DNA from: Chloroflexota bacterium
GTDB lineage: Bacteria > Chloroflexota > Limnocylindria > P2-11E
Assembly (NCBI GenBank): GCA_027310565.1
Contig: DAIDAP010000004.1
Coordinates: 1-64,000 of the forward strand
Length of the DNA: 64,000 bases
Direction of reading: 5' to 3'
The notes under the pieces: model-generated
What the model was told of the DNA's origin: nothing
The model's database searches: none
The model's input: the letters and a program-made list of their open reading frames with translations, nothing else
Made by a program: the position numbers and the translations under genes
Part shown: positions 1 to 10,686 of the stretch, piece after piece
Layout: every line of letters starts with the position of its first letter
How positions within the stretch are numbered: the first letter of the stretch is position 1

Positions 1-1467
1 CATCCCGAACGTGCGCCGCAGGCGCTCGCGGGTCAGCTCGCGGGTGTCGATCCCGTCGATCGTGATCCGGCCGCGGTCGACCTCGTAGAAGCGCATCAGC
101 AGGTTGACCAGGGTCGTCTTGCCCGCGCCCGTGGGGCCGACGATCGCGATTCGGTGGCCGGGCTCGGCGACGAGGTCGAGGTTCTCGATGAGCGGAACGT
201 CGGGCAGGTAGCGGAAGCTGACCTTCTCGAACGCCACCCGGCCGACGACGTGGTTGAGCTGGCGAGGCGAGGTCGTCTCCGGTACCTCCTCCGGCTCGTC
301 GAGCAGCTCGAAGACCCGCTCGGCCGAGGCGACCGCCGACTGGAGGACGTTCATGATGCTCGCCGTCTGGACGATCGGCATCGTGAACTGGCGCGAGTAC
401 TGGATGAACGCCTGCACGTCGCCGAGGGTCATGGTCCCGGACACGACGCGCCAGCCGCCGACGACGGCGACGCCGACGTAGTTGAGGTTCCCGAGGAAGA
501 ACATCGCCGGCTGGATGATCCCGGAGAGGAGCTGCGCGCGGAACGAGGCGCCGTAGAGGCGCTCGTTCAGCGTGCGGAACTGCGCCATCGCGCTCTCGCG
601 GCGGCCGAAGACCTGCACGAGCGCGTGACCGGAGTGCATCTGCTCGACGTGACCGTTCAGCGCGCCGGTCTCGGCCCACTGGGCGACGAACTGACTCTGC
701 GAGCGGCCGGCGATGACGACGGTCACCATGAACGACAGCGGCACGGTGAGGACCGGGATGAGCGCGAGCAGCGGGCTGATCCACAGCATCATCGCGAGCG
801 TGCCGACGACGGTGAGCAGCGAGGTCATGAGCTGGTTCAACCCCTGCTGGAGGGTCGTCGCGATGTTGTCGACGTCGTTCGTGACGCGGCTCAGCACGTC
901 GCCGTGCGGGTGGCTGTCGAAGTAGCGCAGCGGGAGGCGCGCGAGCTTCTCCTCGGTCTCACGGCGCAGCCCGTAGACCGTGCGCTGCGCGACGCCGGCC
1001 ATGAGGTAGCCCTGCGCCCACGCGAGGAGCGAGCCGGCGAGGTAGACGACCGCGGCGAGCGCGAGGAGCCGCAGCAGCGCGTCGAAGTCGATGCCGACGC
1101 CGGGCACGGCGTTCGTCCCGGAGAGCATGTCCGCGAGCTGCCCCTGGCCGCGCGCGCGGAGGCCGTCGATGACCTGCTCCCTGCTGACGCCCGGAGGGAA
1201 GAGCTTCCCGATGGCGCCGTCGAAGATGACGTTCATCGCGTTGCCGAGGATCTTCGGCCCGATGACGGTGAGCGCGACGCTCACGGCGCCGAGCACGGCG
1301 ACGCCGGCGATGGTCGCGCGCTCGGGCCGCAGGCGCGCCGCGAGCCGGCGCAGCGTGCCTCTGAAGTCCTTGGACCGCTCGACCGGGGCGGAGAGGCCCA
1401 TGAAGCCCGCGCCGTGACCGCCGGGACGTCCGCCCGGACCGCCGCGCCGGCCGCCCATCATCATCAT
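1..1467 (-). CDS. ABC exporter half-transporter (second subunit), 3' end beyond window
   Basis: Partial gene; 489 codons are in the window and the 3' end lies beyond base 1. It is a fused membrane-ATPase half transporter of the multidrug/lipid exporter type. After a Gly/Arg-rich N-terminus come hydrophobic membrane segments (about residues 45-330), then the nucleotide-binding domain with Walker A GPTGAGKT near residue 442. The signature motif and Walker B are cut off. It begins with four consecutive Met codons; the first (1467) is chosen because it overlaps the upstream gene's stop as ATGA, a translational-coupling arrangement. With the upstream half transporter and the MarR gene it forms one operon, so the two halves very likely form a heterodimeric efflux pump. 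Substrate unknown. Confidence 0.9.
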   Translation of the reverse strand, partial: MMMMGGRRGGPGGRPGGHGAGFMGLSAPVERSKDFRGTLRRLAARLRPERATIAGVAVLGAVSVALTVIGPKILGNAMNVIFDGAIGKLFPPGVSREQVIDGLRARGQGQLADMLSGTNAVPGVGIDFDALLRLLALAAVVYLAGSLLAWAQGYLMAGVAQRTVYGLRRETEEKLARLPLRYFDSHPHGDVLSRVTNDVDNIATTLQQGLNQLMTSLLTVVGTLAMMLWISPLLALIPVLTVPLSFMVTVVIAGRSQSQFVAQWAETGALNGHVEQMHSGHALVQVFGRRESAMAQFRTLNERLYGASFRAQLLSGIIQPAMFFLGNLNYVGVAVVGGWRVVSGTMTLGDVQAFIQYSRQFTMPIVQTASIMNVLQSAVASAERVFELLDEPEEVPETTSPRQLNHVVGRVAFEKVSFRYLPDVPLIENLDLVAEPGHRIAIVGPTGAGKTTLVNLLMRFYEVDRGRITIDGIDTRELTRERLRRTFGM

Positions 1468-3194
1468 GCCGCGGCCTCCCCGAGCTGCGACTCGACGATC
1501 TCGCGGTACTCCGCGCAGCCCTTCAGCAGCTCGGCGTGCGCGCCGGCGCCGACGACGCGGCCCTCGTCGAGGACGACGATGTGGTCGGCGTGCAGGATCG
1601 TGGAGACGCGCTGGGCGACGACGAGCACGGTCGCGTCCGCCGTCTCGGACCGCAGCGCCATGCGCAGACGCGCGTCCGTCGCGGCGTCGACCGCCGAGAA
1701 GCAGTCGTCGAAGAGATAGATCGCCGGGCGCTTGACGATCGCGCGCGCGATCGCGAGCCGCTGGCGCTGGCCGCCCGAGACGTTCGTGCCGCCCTGGTCG
1801 ACGGGGGCGTCGAGCCGGCCGTCCATCCCGGCCACGAAGTCGCGTGCCTGCGCGATCTCGAGGGCGCGCCAGAGCTCCTCGTCCGTCGCGTCCGCCCGGC
1901 CGAACCGCAGGTTCTCCGCGACCGTGCCCTTGAAGAGGTACGCCGTCTGCGGCACCAGCGCCATGCGGCCCCACAGGCGCTCGAGCGACTGCTCGCGCAC
2001 GTCCACACCGTCGACGAGCACCGCGCCCTCCGTCGCGTCGAACGCGCGCGTGATGAGGTTCACCACGGTGGTCTTGCCCGAGCCGGTCCCACCGATGATC
2101 GCGGTCGTCTGCCCGGGGCGCGCGACGAGCGAGAGGTCGTGCAGGACCGGCCGCTCGCTGTGGGGGTACGCGAAGCCGACGCCGAGGAACGCGACGACGC
2201 CGGTCGGGCGCTCGGGCGCGACCGGCCGGGCCGGGTCGGTGATCGTCGGGAGCGTATCGAGGACCTCGACGAGGCGGCGCGCGCTCGCCTCGGCCCGCGG
2301 GATGAGGATGACCATGAAGACCGCGGCCATCACCGCGAACAGGATCTGGAGGATGTACTGCATGAAGGCCGCGAGGTTCCCGATCGGCATGTCGCCCCCG
2401 TCGATGAGCCCCGCGCCGAACCACAGGATCGCGATCGTCGAGAGGTTCATGACCGCGAGCAGGATCGGGAACGCGACGACGAAGATGCGGTTCACGCGCA
2501 GCTGCGTGTCGGTGAGGTCCGCGTTCGCGGCGTCGAAGCGCCGCCGCTCCGACGCGATGCGGATGAAGGCGCGGACGACGCGCACGCCGGTGATCTGCTC
2601 GCGCATGACCTTCGTGATGGTGTCCAGCTTCCCCTGCACCGCGACGAAGAGCGGGACCGCGAGACGCAGGAGGATGCCGAGGACCGCGGCCATGAGCGGG
2701 ACGACGACGACGAGCAGCCACGACAGCGTCGCGTCCTCACGCACCGCCATGATGACGCCGCCGATCGCGAGGATCGGCGCGCTCACCATGAACGTGAGCG
2801 CGATCTGCAGGAAGAGCTGGACCTGCTGCACGTCGTTCGTGTTCCGCGTGATGAGCGAGGGCACGCCGAAGTGGTTCATCTCGCGCGCGGAGAACGACTG
2901 CACCCGCTCGAAGACGGCGGCGCGCACGTCGCGGCCGACGCCCATCGACACGCGCGAGGCGAAGTACACGCCGACGATCGCGATGGCGCCGATGAGGAGC
3001 GTGATGCCGAGCATGAACCCGCCGGTGCGCCAGATCTCGTCGAGATCGCCCTTCGCGATGCCGTTGTTGATGATGTCCGCGTTCAGGTTCGGCAGGTAGA
3101 GGTTGCCGAGCGCCTGGACGAGCAGCAGGATGCCGACGACCGCCGTCGGGACGGCGTACGCGGGCAGGAACCGGCGCAGCAGCGTGATCAGCAC
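1464..3194 (-). CDS. ABC exporter half-transporter (first subunit, degenerate catalytic site)
   Basis: 576 residues: an N-terminal six-helix exporter membrane domain (about 1-320) followed by an ATPase domain. Walker A GGTGSGKT is near residue 370, signature VSGGQRQR near 471 and Walker B IYLFD near 493. The residue after Walker B is Asp (LFDDCFSAVD) where the catalytic Glu is expected. In heterodimeric exporters one subunit typically carries this degenerate site, so the partner encoded downstream probably supplies the active one. The start overlaps the end of the MarR gene by 7 bp and the stop overlaps the next subunit by 4 bp. Likely inner-membrane drug or lipid efflux, controlled by the adjacent MarR protein. 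Confidence 0.93.
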   Translation of the reverse strand: MLITLLRRFLPAYAVPTAVVGILLLVQALGNLYLPNLNADIINNGIAKGDLDEIWRTGGFMLGITLLIGAIAIVGVYFASRVSMGVGRDVRAAVFERVQSFSAREMNHFGVPSLITRNTNDVQQVQLFLQIALTFMVSAPILAIGGVIMAVREDATLSWLLVVVVPLMAAVLGILLRLAVPLFVAVQGKLDTITKVMREQITGVRVVRAFIRIASERRRFDAANADLTDTQLRVNRIFVVAFPILLAVMNLSTIAILWFGAGLIDGGDMPIGNLAAFMQYILQILFAVMAAVFMVILIPRAEASARRLVEVLDTLPTITDPARPVAPERPTGVVAFLGVGFAYPHSERPVLHDLSLVARPGQTTAIIGGTGSGKTTVVNLITRAFDATEGAVLVDGVDVREQSLERLWGRMALVPQTAYLFKGTVAENLRFGRADATDEELWRALEIAQARDFVAGMDGRLDAPVDQGGTNVSGGQRQRLAIARAIVKRPAIYLFDDCFSAVDAATDARLRMALRSETADATVLVVAQRVSTILHADHIVVLDEGRVVGAGAHAELLKGCAEYREIVESQLGEAAA

Positions 3195-3748
3195 GTGCTT
3201 GGTCTCGCTGCTTCGCCGCGGAGACGCGCCCGCGGCCGCGCGGCCTCGCTCGTCGCGGATGGACCGCTCCTCGCGCGGTCCTGTCTCTCGACGGCCACGA
3301 TCCCGCTCGCGTCCTTTCGCAGCGTGTGCTCCGCGGTGAGCCGCACGAAGGCGCGCAGCACCGTCGCGAGCGCGTCACGCTCCGCCGGCGTCATGCGCTC
3401 GATGAGCCTGCCGACGTGCTCCGCCCGTCCCTGCTCGAGCCGCTCCAGGAGCCTGCGGCCGCGGGTCGTCACATCGAGCAGCACGATCCGGCGGTCGCGC
3501 TCGTCCGCCCTGCGCGACACGAGGCCGCGCCGCGCCATCCGGTCGGCGAGCGCGGAGGCCGCGCCGAGCCCGACGTCCAGATCGCGCGCGAGGTCGCTCA
3601 CGCGGAGCGGCTGGCGGCGGGCGATCGTCGAGACCGCGTGCAGCTGGGTGAGCGTGAGGTCGATGCTCCCCCAGTGCGGGCGCGCCGCCACCATCACGGC
3701 GCGCCACCGGCGCATGAGCTCTTGGATCTCGGTCTCGCTGGCGGGCAC
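3188..3748 (-). CDS. MarR-family transcriptional regulator
   Basis: 186 residues. The central winged-helix region (about 25-110) has the MarR pattern: a helix-turn-helix around LRVSDLARDLDVGLGAAS and a wing with RRADERDRRIVLL. The basic, Ser/Ala-rich C-terminal tail (after about 145) is longer than in typical MarR proteins and overlaps the next gene's start. The start is GTG at 3748; an upstream ATG is followed in frame by a stop two codons later. There is no Shine-Dalgarno, but TAGAGT lies 7 nt upstream, fitting a leaderless mRNA. It leads an operon with two ABC exporter genes, so autoregulation and ligand-induced derepression of the pump are likely (inference from family behaviour). Confidence 0.9.
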   Translation of the reverse strand: MPASETEIQELMRRWRAVMVAARPHWGSIDLTLTQLHAVSTIARRQPLRVSDLARDLDVGLGAASALADRMARRGLVSRRADERDRRIVLLDVTTRGRRLLERLEQGRAEHVGRLIERMTPAERDALATVLRAFVRLTAEHTLRKDASGIVAVERQDRARSGPSATSEAARPRARLRGEAARPSTC

Positions 3749-3767
3749 GCCAGATACTCTATGCCAT

Positions 3768-3795
3768 GTAGACTATCGTCGGAGTGTCAACTATC
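3768..3795. promoter_or_regulatory. Direct repeat upstream of marR, candidate operator
   Basis: GTAGACTATC (3768-3777) and GTCAACTATC (3786-3795) form a direct repeat with an 18-bp period just upstream of the marR start. Read on the minus strand the region also holds TTGACA, a possible -35 box. The position, overlapping the promoter of the marR-ABC operon, suits a regulator-binding site; binding by the MarR product is inference. Confidence 0.4.
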
Positions 3796-3801
3796 TGTCA
3801 C

Positions 3802-5403
3802 TCATCCCTCGCCACGGGCCGCTCGGTCGCGGTCGGCGGCGGGGCGAGACCGGGCACGCAGGAACGCCAGCACCTCCCCGAGCTCGCCGATCCGCAGCGT
3901 GACGGCCGCCAGGAGGTAGACGCCGCCGCCGAACGCCGCCGCGAGCACCGTCTGCACGAGGAGGAGCGGCTTCGGGGGCGCCGTCGCGAGGTCGAAGGGG
4001 ATGTTCGTGACCCGGATGAAGGCGAACATGGCGACGCCCATGACGAGCGCCGCGGTGACCTGCTTCGCGACGGCGTAGCCGAGCCCGACGAGGCGCAGGC
4101 GCGCGCGCGGCGCGAGCAGCAGGACGAGCAGCGCCGCCTCGGCGAGCGTCGCGATCGAGTTCGCGAGCGCGAGGCCGTTGATGCCGAGCGTCGGGGCCAG
4201 CGCCACCGACAGGATCACGTTCACGGTGATCGAGATGAGCGTCAGCGCGACGGGCGTCGTGGTGTCGCGTGACGCGTAGTAGGCGCGGGCGAGGATCTGC
4301 ACGAGCGCGTGGCCCGCGAGCCCGAGCGCGTAGAAGAGGAACGCGGCCTGGGTCGTCTCGCGCGCGTCCGCCCCGAACTTGCCGTACTGGAAGAGCAGGT
4401 TCACGATCGGCCGGCGGAGCACGACCATGACGATCGCCGTGGGCAGCGTGAGGAACAGGATCCAGCGGATCGCCTGCTGCAGCGCGTCGCGCATCCTCGC
4501 GGCCTGACCGAGCGACGCGTAGTGCGAGAGCGTGGGGAACACCGCGGCGCTGATGGCGATGCTGAAGACGCCGAGCGGCAGGAGCATGAGCTGGAACGCG
4601 TAGTTGAGCGCGGTGAGCGAGCCGGCGGGCATGAACGACGCGAGGTACGTGTCGACGAAGAACACCAGCTGCACGGCGCCGAGCGAGAAGGTGCGCGGCC
4701 CGGCGAGCCGGAAGACCTCGCGCACCCCGGGGTGCGCGAGGTCGAGCGCGAGCTCGTACTTCGTCCGGCGGAACGTGAGCTCGGGGAGCTGGACGAGGAA
4801 CATCAGCGCGGCGCCGGCGACGACGCCGTAGGCGAGCGCCTGGATGCCGATGAAGGGCGAGGCGAAGAGCGCGAAGAGGATCTGCACGCCGTTGTACACG
4901 AGCGGCGCGACCGCGCCGGCGAGGAACTGCCGGTACGACTGGAGCACGCCGGTGACGAGCGCGGAGAGCCCCATGAAGATCGGGCTCAGCAGCATGAGCC
5001 GGGTGAGATCGACGGTGAGCGTGAGCTGCGCCGGGTCGCTCGCGAAGCCGGGCGCGACGAGGGTCGGGACGAGCCACGGCGCGGCGAGCCACATGAGCGC
5101 CGAGAGCGCGAGGAGCACGAGGATGAGCGCGTTGACGACGCTGGAGGCGACGCGCCAGGCCTCCCCCTCGCGCTCCTTCGCGAGGTAGCCAGCGAACACC
5201 GGGATGAACGCCGACGAGAGGGCGCCGGCGACGAGCAGCTCGAAGAGGGTGTTGGGGATCCGGAAGGCGGCCCAGAAGGCGTCGAGCTGCGGCGTCTCGC
5301 CGAACGTCGCGCCGATGACCGAGAGCCGGAGCCAGCCGAGGATCCGGCTGGCGACCAGCGCGGCGATCATCACGAGCGACGCGCGGGCGACCGACATCGT
5401 CAC
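3802..5403 (-). CDS. murJ: Lipid II flippase MurJ (MviN family)
   Basis: 533 residues with about 13-14 hydrophobic segments. The N-terminal region (SRILGWLRLSVIGATFG; RIPNTLFELLVAGALSSAFI) is characteristic of the MviN/MurJ branch of the MOP exporter superfamily. MurJ flips lipid-linked peptidoglycan precursors across the cytoplasmic membrane. The Arg residues of the first helix (RILGWLR), important in the E. coli protein, are present. GTG at 5403 is taken as start; ATG at 5397 is also possible. On the minus strand CATACT (5411-5416) lies 7 nt upstream, so the mRNA may be leaderless. It is divergent from rpsT, a common neighbour. The C-terminus ends in a charged Arg/Ala tail. Confidence 0.95.
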   Translation of the reverse strand: MTMSVARASLVMIAALVASRILGWLRLSVIGATFGETPQLDAFWAAFRIPNTLFELLVAGALSSAFIPVFAGYLAKEREGEAWRVASSVVNALILVLLALSALMWLAAPWLVPTLVAPGFASDPAQLTLTVDLTRLMLLSPIFMGLSALVTGVLQSYRQFLAGAVAPLVYNGVQILFALFASPFIGIQALAYGVVAGAALMFLVQLPELTFRRTKYELALDLAHPGVREVFRLAGPRTFSLGAVQLVFFVDTYLASFMPAGSLTALNYAFQLMLLPLGVFSIAISAAVFPTLSHYASLGQAARMRDALQQAIRWILFLTLPTAIVMVVLRRPIVNLLFQYGKFGADARETTQAAFLFYALGLAGHALVQILARAYYASRDTTTPVALTLISITVNVILSVALAPTLGINGLALANSIATLAEAALLVLLLAPRARLRLVGLGYAVAKQVTAALVMGVAMFAFIRVTNIPFDLATAPPKPLLLVQTVLAAAFGGGVYLLAAVTLRIGELGEVLAFLRARSRPAADRDRAARGEG

Positions 5404-5432
5404 AGGCGCAGTATGCCGGGGGGCGGTTCCGC

Positions 5433-5438
5433 TATCGT
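5433..5438 (+). promoter_or_regulatory. Leaderless-type -10 element of rpsT
   Basis: TATCGT ends 9 nt before the rpsT ATG, and there is no Shine-Dalgarno between them. Transcription would start at or near the start codon. Confidence 0.4.
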
Positions 5439-5447
5439 TCGGTGCCT

Positions 5448-5717
5448 ATGGCCACCAAGAAGAAGAAGCGTTCGTCCCTCAAGCGCATGCGTCAGACCGA
5501 GCGGCGCACCTCCATCAAGACGATCGCGCGATCGGCGGCACGGACCGCCGTGAAGACCGCGCGGCAGGCGATCGAGCAGGGCGGCGAGGCGGTGCAGGAG
5601 GCAGTCGCCGAGGCCGCGAGCGTGCTCGACCGCGCCGCGAAGCGTGGCGCGATGCACCGGAACGCGGCGCGGCGCGGGCGCAGCCGCCTCGCGAAGCGTC
5701 AGAACAGGAAGGCGTAG
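5448..5717 (+). CDS. rpsT: 30S ribosomal protein S20
   Basis: 89 residues, the usual S20 length. The Lys/Arg-rich N-terminus (MATKKKKRSSLKRMRQTER), the three-helix amphipathic pattern and the conserved ending region (GAMHRNAARRGRSRLAKR) identify S20, which binds 16S rRNA early in small-subunit assembly. The ATG at 5448 is preferred over an in-frame GTG two codons upstream because S20 proteins begin MA(N/T)xK. It is a single-gene unit, divergent from murJ. Confidence 0.96.
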   Translation: MATKKKKRSSLKRMRQTERRTSIKTIARSAARTAVKTARQAIEQGGEAVQEAVAEAASVLDRAAKRGAMHRNAARRGRSRLAKRQNRKA

Positions 5718-5760
5718 CCCGGGCGCGCGCGGCGCACGCACCAGCCAGGAGGTCGACGGC

Positions 5761-6243
5761 ATGAAGAACCCCGTGACGTGGTTCGAGATCATCGGGAAGG
5801 ACTCCGCCGGTCTGCAGCGCTTCTATCGCGAGGTGTTCGACTGGAAGCTGACACCGCCGATCGCCGACATGGGCAACTACAGCATGCTCGCCGAGCACGG
5901 GCCCAACGAGAAGGGCGCCGGCGGCGGCATCGGCGGCTCGAGCGAGGACCAGCCGCGGGTCACGGTGTACGTCGAGGTCGACGACCCGCAGCGCTATCTC
6001 GACCGGGCGCTCGCGAAGGGCGCGGAGCTCATGATGCCGGTGACCACCGTCACGCCGACCACGACGATCGCGATCTTCCGCGACCCGGCGGGGAACGTCA
6101 CCGGGATCATGAAGGCGAACCCGCCGCGGCCGGTGCGGACGACGCGGAAGAGGACGATCGGACGCAGGAAGACCACCGCGAAGCGGACCACGGCGCGCAG
6201 GACGACGGCGCGGAGGAAGACGACGCGCCGCGGACGACGGTAG
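5761..6243 (+). CDS. VOC-superfamily (glyoxalase/bleomycin-resistance fold) protein with basic C-terminal tail
   Basis: 160 residues. Residues 1-115 form one VOC module (MKNPVTWFEIIGKDSAGLQ, then a beta-strand-rich core ending in IFRDPAGNVTGIM), resembling the proteins annotated as glyoxalase-like in many soil bacteria. Residues 120-160 are almost only Arg, Lys and Thr (repeats such as RKTTAKRTTARRTTARR), like histone H1 or Hu-type tails, which suggests nucleic-acid binding or retention on the nucleoid. The chemistry is unknown; VOC proteins include dioxygenases, lyases and resistance proteins. ATG at 5761 with a GGAGG-type ribosome site a few bases upstream. It ends just before a repeat element. 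Confidence 0.85.
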   Translation: MKNPVTWFEIIGKDSAGLQRFYREVFDWKLTPPIADMGNYSMLAEHGPNEKGAGGGIGGSSEDQPRVTVYVEVDDPQRYLDRALAKGAELMMPVTTVTPTTTIAIFRDPAGNVTGIMKANPPRPVRTTRKRTIGRRKTTAKRTTARRTTARRKTTRRGRR

Positions 6244-6251
6244 TGCTGCCG

Positions 6252-6288
6252 TAGTGTCGTGACCCGGAATCACGACACTAGTGTCGTG
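6252..6288. repeat. Partial copy of the TAGTGTCG repeat
   Basis: TAGTGTCGTGACCCGGAAT at 6252-6270 repeats the outer 19 bases of the element that starts at 6279. The junction creates a perfect 18-bp palindrome, CACGACACTAGTGTCGTG (6271-6288). It looks like a truncated tandem copy. Confidence 0.75.
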
Positions 6289-6460
6289 ACCCGGAATCCA
6301 TGCGCAGCTGCATCGGTACCGGATCCGCCGATGCCGGTGTCGCCTTCGTCCGGGCGCTCCTCACGCAGCTGCGGCTGCGCTCCGGCGCGTCCTCCTCGGC
6401 TCCTTGGCCTCGGCGTCCCGGTACCGCGCATCTGCACATGACTTCCGGGTCACGACACTA
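6279..6460. repeat. Inverted-repeat element with TAGTGTCG termini
   Basis: A 182-bp element bounded by perfect 18-bp terminal inverted repeats: TAGTGTCGTGACCCGGAA at 6279-6296 and its reverse complement at 6443-6460. The similarity continues inward imperfectly for about 55 bp per arm (shared CATGnGCAG and CGGTACCGG blocks), so the whole unit could fold into one long hairpin. It has no coding capacity. The right-hand TAG is the stop codon of the TetR gene. It may be a MITE-like or REP-like element, or it may simply act as a bidirectional terminator between two convergent genes. A diverged half-copy lies at about 34452-34504. Confidence 0.7.
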
Positions 6461-7051
6461 GCGCTCGCCGTCCAGTCGGGCGGTGAAGTAGCGCTGCAGG
6501 GTCGGGCCCACCCAGGCGCCCAGCGCGTCCGGGCCCGCCGAGGCGATGGGCTCGATCCGCAGGACGTAGCGGACGAGCGCGAGACCGAAGAGCTGGCTCG
6601 CCACGAGCCCGGCGCGGCGGCGCGGCTCGTCGATCCCGACCGAGGCGACGAGCGTCCCGACGATCTCGTGCGCGAAGAACTCGCGCATCATCGCGGCGGC
6701 GTCGGGGCCGCCCACGAGGGAGCGGAGCAGTCCGACGAGGTGGCGGCCCTCCGGGGAGTCCCAGACACCGACGAACGTGCGGACGAGGCGTTCGCCGAGG
6801 CCGTCGATCCCCGGGGCGAGGAGCGCCGGGAGGAGCCGGGTCGGGTCGATGGGCAGCCCCATCGCCGCGACGAAGAGGTCGTGCTTCGATCCGTGGAAGT
6901 GCTGGACCAGCTTCGGATCGACGCGCGCCGACCTCGCGATCGCGCGGATCGTCGCGTGGTCGTAGCCGCTCCGCGCGAAGTGCAGCCGCGCCGCCGCGAG
7001 GATCTTGCCCCGCGTGCCGCTCCTACCGGGGCGCCGGCCGGTCCGTGCCAC
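6458..7051 (-). CDS. TetR-family transcriptional regulator
   Basis: 197 residues. The N-terminal TetR DNA-binding domain (about 12-58) shows the pattern ILAAARLHFARSGYDHATIR followed by IARSARVDPKLVQHFHGSKHDLF. The C-terminal part is helical with a long hydrophobic ligand-binding region typical of TetR_C. GTG at 7051 is the start; TATCGT ends 6 nt upstream and overlaps a perfect palindrome, so the mRNA is probably leaderless and autoregulated. The stop codon TAG lies within the terminal repeat of the adjacent element. No obvious target operon is divergent from it; eno ends upstream. Confidence 0.9.
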   Translation of the reverse strand: MARTGRRPGRSGTRGKILAAARLHFARSGYDHATIRAIARSARVDPKLVQHFHGSKHDLFVAAMGLPIDPTRLLPALLAPGIDGLGERLVRTFVGVWDSPEGRHLVGLLRSLVGGPDAAAMMREFFAHEIVGTLVASVGIDEPRRRAGLVASQLFGLALVRYVLRIEPIASAGPDALGAWVGPTLQRYFTARLDGER

Positions 7052-7061
7052 GTCCCCACGA

Positions 7062-7083
7062 TAATTCCACGGTCATGGAATTA
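7062..7083. promoter_or_regulatory. Palindromic operator upstream of tetR
   Basis: TAATTCCA-N6-TGGAATTA, a perfect 8-bp inverted repeat that overlaps the -10 element of the TetR gene. It is AT-rich in a very GC-rich background, as expected of a TetR autoregulatory operator. Confidence 0.6.
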
Positions 7084-7118
7084 CACGAAAAGGGTGGCCG
7101 CCGGAGCGACGCCGACGT

Positions 7119-9602
<2,484 letters not shown>

Positions 9603-9603
<1 letters not shown>

Positions 9604-10628
9604 TAGCGGACGCCGGCGGGCGCGCGGAGCTTCGAGGCGACGAACGCGGCGAGGTCGGAGAGGCGGCAGGCGTAGCCCCACTCGTTGTCGTACCACGAGA
9701 TGACCTTCACCATGTTGCCGAGCACGATCGTGTCGATGCCGCTCACGATGGTGGAGCGCTCGTCGCCCTTGAGGTCCATCGAGACGAGCGGCTCCTCGGT
9801 GTAGGCCATGATCCCCTCGAGCTCTCCCTCGGACGCCTTTCGGAACGCGGCGTTGACCTCGTCCTTGGTGACCTCGCGGCCGAGCACCGCGGTGAAGTCG
9901 ACGACCGACACGGTCGGCGTCGGGACGCGGAACGCCATGCCGGTGAACTTCCCCTTGAGCTCGGGGATGACGAGGGCGACCGCCTTCGCGGCCCCGGTCT
10001 CCGACGGGACGATGTTCTCGGCCGCGGCGCGCGCGTCACGCGGGTCCTTCGCCACGACGTCGAGCAGCTTCTGCGAGTTCGTGTACGAGTGCACCGTCGT
10101 GAGGAAGCCCTTCTCGATGCCGAACGAGTCGTTCAGCACCTTGGCGACGGGCGCGAGGCCGTTCGTCGTGCACGAGGCGTTGCTGATGATGTCGTGCCGC
10201 TCGGGGTCGTAGGTGTCCTCGTTCACGCCGAGGACGATGGTCTTGTCCTCGTTCTTCGCCGGCGCCGAGATGATGACCTTCCTCGCGCCGGCGTCGCGGT
10301 GCGCCTTCGCCTTCGTCGCGTCGGTGAAGAAGCCGGTGGACTCGATGACGATGTCGACGCCGAGGGTCTTCCACGGGAGCCGCGCCGGATCCTTCTCCTG
10401 GAGCACCGCGATCGTCCGGCCGTCGATGAGGATCGAGTCGTCCGTCGCCGACACCTCGCCCGGGAACGTCCCGTAGTTCGTGTCGTGCTTGAACAGCAGG
10501 GCGTTCATCCTGGGGTCCGCGAGGTCGTTGATCGCGACGATCTCGAGCTCCGGGTGGCGCTCGAGCGTCGCCTTGAGGAACTGGCGTCCGATGCGGCCGA
10601 AGCCGTTGATCGCGATCCGTGCGGTCAT
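9603..10628 (-). CDS. gap: Glyceraldehyde-3-phosphate dehydrogenase, type I
   Basis: 341 residues. The NAD-binding N-terminus [14 protein letters not shown], catalytic SNASCTTN with Cys153, HSYTNSQ and [12 protein letters not shown] identify the phosphorylating type I enzyme. Asp35 after strand beta-2 (AINDLAD) suggests preference for NAD. ATG at 10628 is preceded by GGGAGGATCC, a clear ribosome-binding site, which is less usual in this window. A 58-bp gap separates it from the ROK kinase gene; TACTCT in that gap could be a -10, so an internal promoter ahead of gap is possible. Confidence 0.98.
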
Positions 10629-10686
10629 GTGGATCCTCCCTATCCGTCGAAGAGGATGGCCGTGCGAGGCGCCCTGAGAGTAGAGA

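Noticed and set aside
1536-3902. 788-residue plus-strand open frame over the ABC exporter and marR
   Set aside because: Acidic/basic low-complexity antisense of well-recognised genes; no start signal or family similarity.
4309-5553. 414-residue plus-strand open frame over murJ
   Set aside because: Highly charged Arg/Glu composition with no conserved motif; it is the antisense shadow of a clear MurJ gene, an effect of very high GC content.
6279-6460. Insertion sequence or CRISPR remnant
   Set aside because: No transposase coding, no regularly spaced direct repeats; only a short non-coding inverted repeat with a nearby partial copy.
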